A stretch of DNA of 6,459 nucleotides from an uncultured Coriobacteriales bacterium (GTDB lineage Bacteria; Actinomycetota; Coriobacteriia; Coriobacteriales; Eggerthellaceae), in the NCBI GenBank assembly GCA_946892075.1, contig CAMPNZ010000066.1, positions 1 through 6,459 of the forward strand, read 5' to 3'. Position numbers and translations under genes: made by a program. Below the pieces are notes generated by a model. That model worked only from the letters and a program-made list of their open reading frames with translations, had not been told where the DNA came from and did no database searches. Of this stretch, positions 5,584 to 6,459 are shown piece by piece; position 1 is the stretch's first letter, and every line of letters begins with the position of its first letter.

Positions 5584-5620
5584 CGAAACGCTTGTAAAGC
5601 GCCTTGATGCGAAACGCAAG
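5584..5620. repeat. Pair of 11-bp direct repeats upstream of the promoter
   Basis: CGAAACGCTTG (5584-5594) and CGAAACGCAAG (5610-5620) match at 9 of 11 positions and start 26 bp apart. The first overlaps a small inverted repeat, CGCTT-GTA-AAGCG (5589-5601). These could be activator sites about 75-115 bp upstream of the presumed transcription start, but they may be chance. Confidence 0.3.
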
Positions 5621-5784
5621 AAGCAAAAGCGTAGGCAAGAAACAACGGTTTATGTGCAGAAATAACTTACTTGACAGCTCTTGTTTTAACGATGAGAAAA
5701 AAGATACGTTTTTGTATGCGGCGGACGCTGTTCGTTCACCTTCGCACGCGTATAAGGCAACTATAACAATGTGTTACAACGACC

Positions 5785-6459
5785 CTATTCCGCTACAATG
5801 CTGTGCAGGGCACGCAGGGCGGCGTCGATGTCGTCGTGCGACGTAAACGAGGAAAAGCTGAAGCGCACAATGCCGTTCGCCACGCCCAGTGCCTTGTGCA
5901 TCAGCGGCGCGCAATGGGCACCAGCGCGCGTTGCAATATCGTAGTTCTGCGACAACTGAAACGCCAGCGTAGACGCATCAATGGTATCGCAGGTAACAGC
6001 AACAATGCCGCACGTTCCGCACGCACTGCCACCACCCACACAATGTAGCTTTTGAACAGGGGAAATGCTAGCACGAAACGTACCCGCCAGCTGGCCTATA
6101 TGCTCCTGTATCGCACCGATGCCGCGCTGCTCGATAAAACGCACACCCTCAAGCAAGCCTGCCAAGCCGTGCGCGTTCAGCGTTCCCGCTTCCAGATACT
6201 CCGGCATAACGTGCGGTTGACGCAAACTAAACGAACGCGTGCCCGTACCACCTTCAAACAGCGCGTGCGGCAGCGCATTGCCATAACACACCAGCCCGCC
6301 GGTGCCCTGAGGCCCATACAAACTTTTATGCCCGGTAAACGCAAGAAAATCGACGGCGCCCTCAATATGATTCAGCGGCAGCACGCCAGCCGTTTGCGCC
6401 GCATCCACACACACCAGCGCCCCATGTTCGTGCGCAATCGCGCCTAGCGCTTCATTATG
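5785..6459 (-). CDS. Cysteine desulfurase-family class V aminotransferase (5' part missing)
   Basis: The gene enters from the right edge; 224 C-terminal residues are visible, and family members are usually about 380-400 residues. It is a PLP-dependent fold-type I enzyme. Counting from the first visible codon, Asp19 in VDAAQTAG should contact the PLP pyridine nitrogen and Lys45 in TGHKSLYGPQGTG should form the Schiff base. The EAGTLN motif follows near 89-94, and Cys183 in RAGAHCAPLMHKALG is the likely persulfide-forming cysteine in the SufS-like R-x-G-x-H-C setting. The AHCAPLxHKALG form resembles the cysteine desulfurase-related group typified by an Enterococcus protein (TIGR01977), as far as I recall. 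It would release sulfur from cysteine for Fe-S or thio-cofactor synthesis. It shares the orientation of the nitrogenase-like cluster but is separated by ~320 bp and is much richer in GC, so a functional link is uncertain. The GTG at 6414 is internal, not the start. Confidence 0.88.
   Translation of the reverse strand, partial: HNEALGAIAHEHGALVCVDAAQTAGVLPLNHIEGAVDFLAFTGHKSLYGPQGTGGLVCYGNALPHALFEGGTGTRSFSLRQPHVMPEYLEAGTLNAHGLAGLLEGVRFIEQRGIGAIQEHIGQLAGTFRASISPVQKLHCVGGGSACGTCGIVAVTCDTIDASTLAFQLSQNYDIATRAGAHCAPLMHKALGVANGIVRFSFSSFTSHDDIDAALRALHSIVAE

Larger units (their letters stand above)
5464..5784. other. Intergenic region between the desulfurase gene and the first solute-binding gene
   Basis: This 321-bp stretch holds no convincing gene on either strand. 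The half near the solute-binding gene is AT-rich and holds the candidate promoter, dyad and direct repeats. The half after the desulfurase stop has only a weak 7-bp AT-rich hairpin around TAACA-CAT-TGTTA (5769-5781) without a T-tract, so I see no clear terminator for the desulfurase gene. I recognise no known riboswitch or RNA gene. Confidence 0.5.

Noticed and set aside
5671..5693. Plus-strand TTGACA at 5671 as a promoter
   Set aside because: There is no -10-like hexamer at 16-18 nt (GAGAAA at 17 nt), and no plausible plus-strand gene lies downstream.
5697..5717. Intrinsic terminator for the desulfurase gene (minus strand, six Ts after a small stem)
   Set aside because: The stem ATAC/GTAT is only 4 bp with a 6-nt loop, too weak to call.
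5769..5781. Terminator hairpin TAACA-CAT-TGTTA just after the desulfurase stop
   Set aside because: It is AT-rich, short and not followed by a T-tract.
5604..5846. Plus-strand open frame of 80 codons in the intergenic region
   Set aside because: It has no recognisable protein family or clear ribosome site, and it runs into the antisense of the desulfurase gene.
1..6459. CRISPR array, tRNA, rRNA, insertion sequence or attachment site
   Set aside because: I looked on both strands and saw no regularly spaced repeats with spacers, no tRNA-like cloverleaf and no transposase or terminal inverted repeats.

Overview
The window looks like part of the chromosome of an anaerobic bacterium that has Tat-exported lipoproteins. 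My best guess is a member of the Coriobacteriia (Eggerthellaceae-like Actinobacteria). This rests on the style of the Tat lipoprotein leaders, the mixed base composition and the kind of gene cluster, not on any marker gene, so confidence in the taxon is low. All six protein-coding genes lie on the minus strand, so transcription runs from high to low coordinates.

In transcription order the layout is as follows. (1) 6459-5785: the C-terminal 224 residues of a PLP-dependent cysteine desulfurase-family protein, GC-rich (about 63-65% in two sampled lines). (2) 5784-5464: a 321-bp intergenic region with a plausible promoter, a dyad over its -35 region and some short repeats. (3) 5463-4312: a Tat-type lipoprotein solute-binding protein of the BtuF/FhuD fold. 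(4) 4311-4045: a 267-bp intergenic region with a candidate promoter inside an 11-bp tandem repeat, three 12-bp repeats, possible RNA stems and a cytosine-free ribosome landing zone. (5) 4044-2926: a second, paralogous Tat-type lipoprotein solute-binding protein. (6) 2925-2852: a 74-bp leader with a 12-bp RNA hairpin. (7) 2851-2093, 2093-645 and 648-<1: a tightly coupled (1-nt and 4-nt overlaps) trio encoding a NifH-like reductase and two nitrogenase component 1-like subunits. The last gene runs off the left edge of the window.

The main point of interest is the nitrogenase-like HDK trio. The reductase has every hallmark of a NifH/BchL/CfbC ATPase: a Walker A motif, two cluster cysteines and a switch II motif. 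The D-like subunit keeps the three cysteines of the interface Fe-S site but seems to lack the FeMo-cofactor cysteine. The K-like subunit keeps only one of its three cysteines. This pattern suggests a single interface cluster, as in DPOR, COR or CfbD-type enzymes, rather than a P-cluster plus FeMo-cofactor. The complex is therefore probably not a dinitrogen-fixing enzyme but an uncharacterised nitrogenase-like reductase of unknown substrate.

The two solute-binding proteins are near-identical over a 69-residue block and keep both glutamates that BtuF-type proteins use to dock on their permease. I infer that they feed a transporter, encoded outside the window, that imports the substrate, a precursor or a metal for this reductase. 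The cluster is visibly lower in GC (about 43% in the binding proteins, about 48-55% in the HD genes) than the flanking desulfurase gene, which fits acquisition by transfer.
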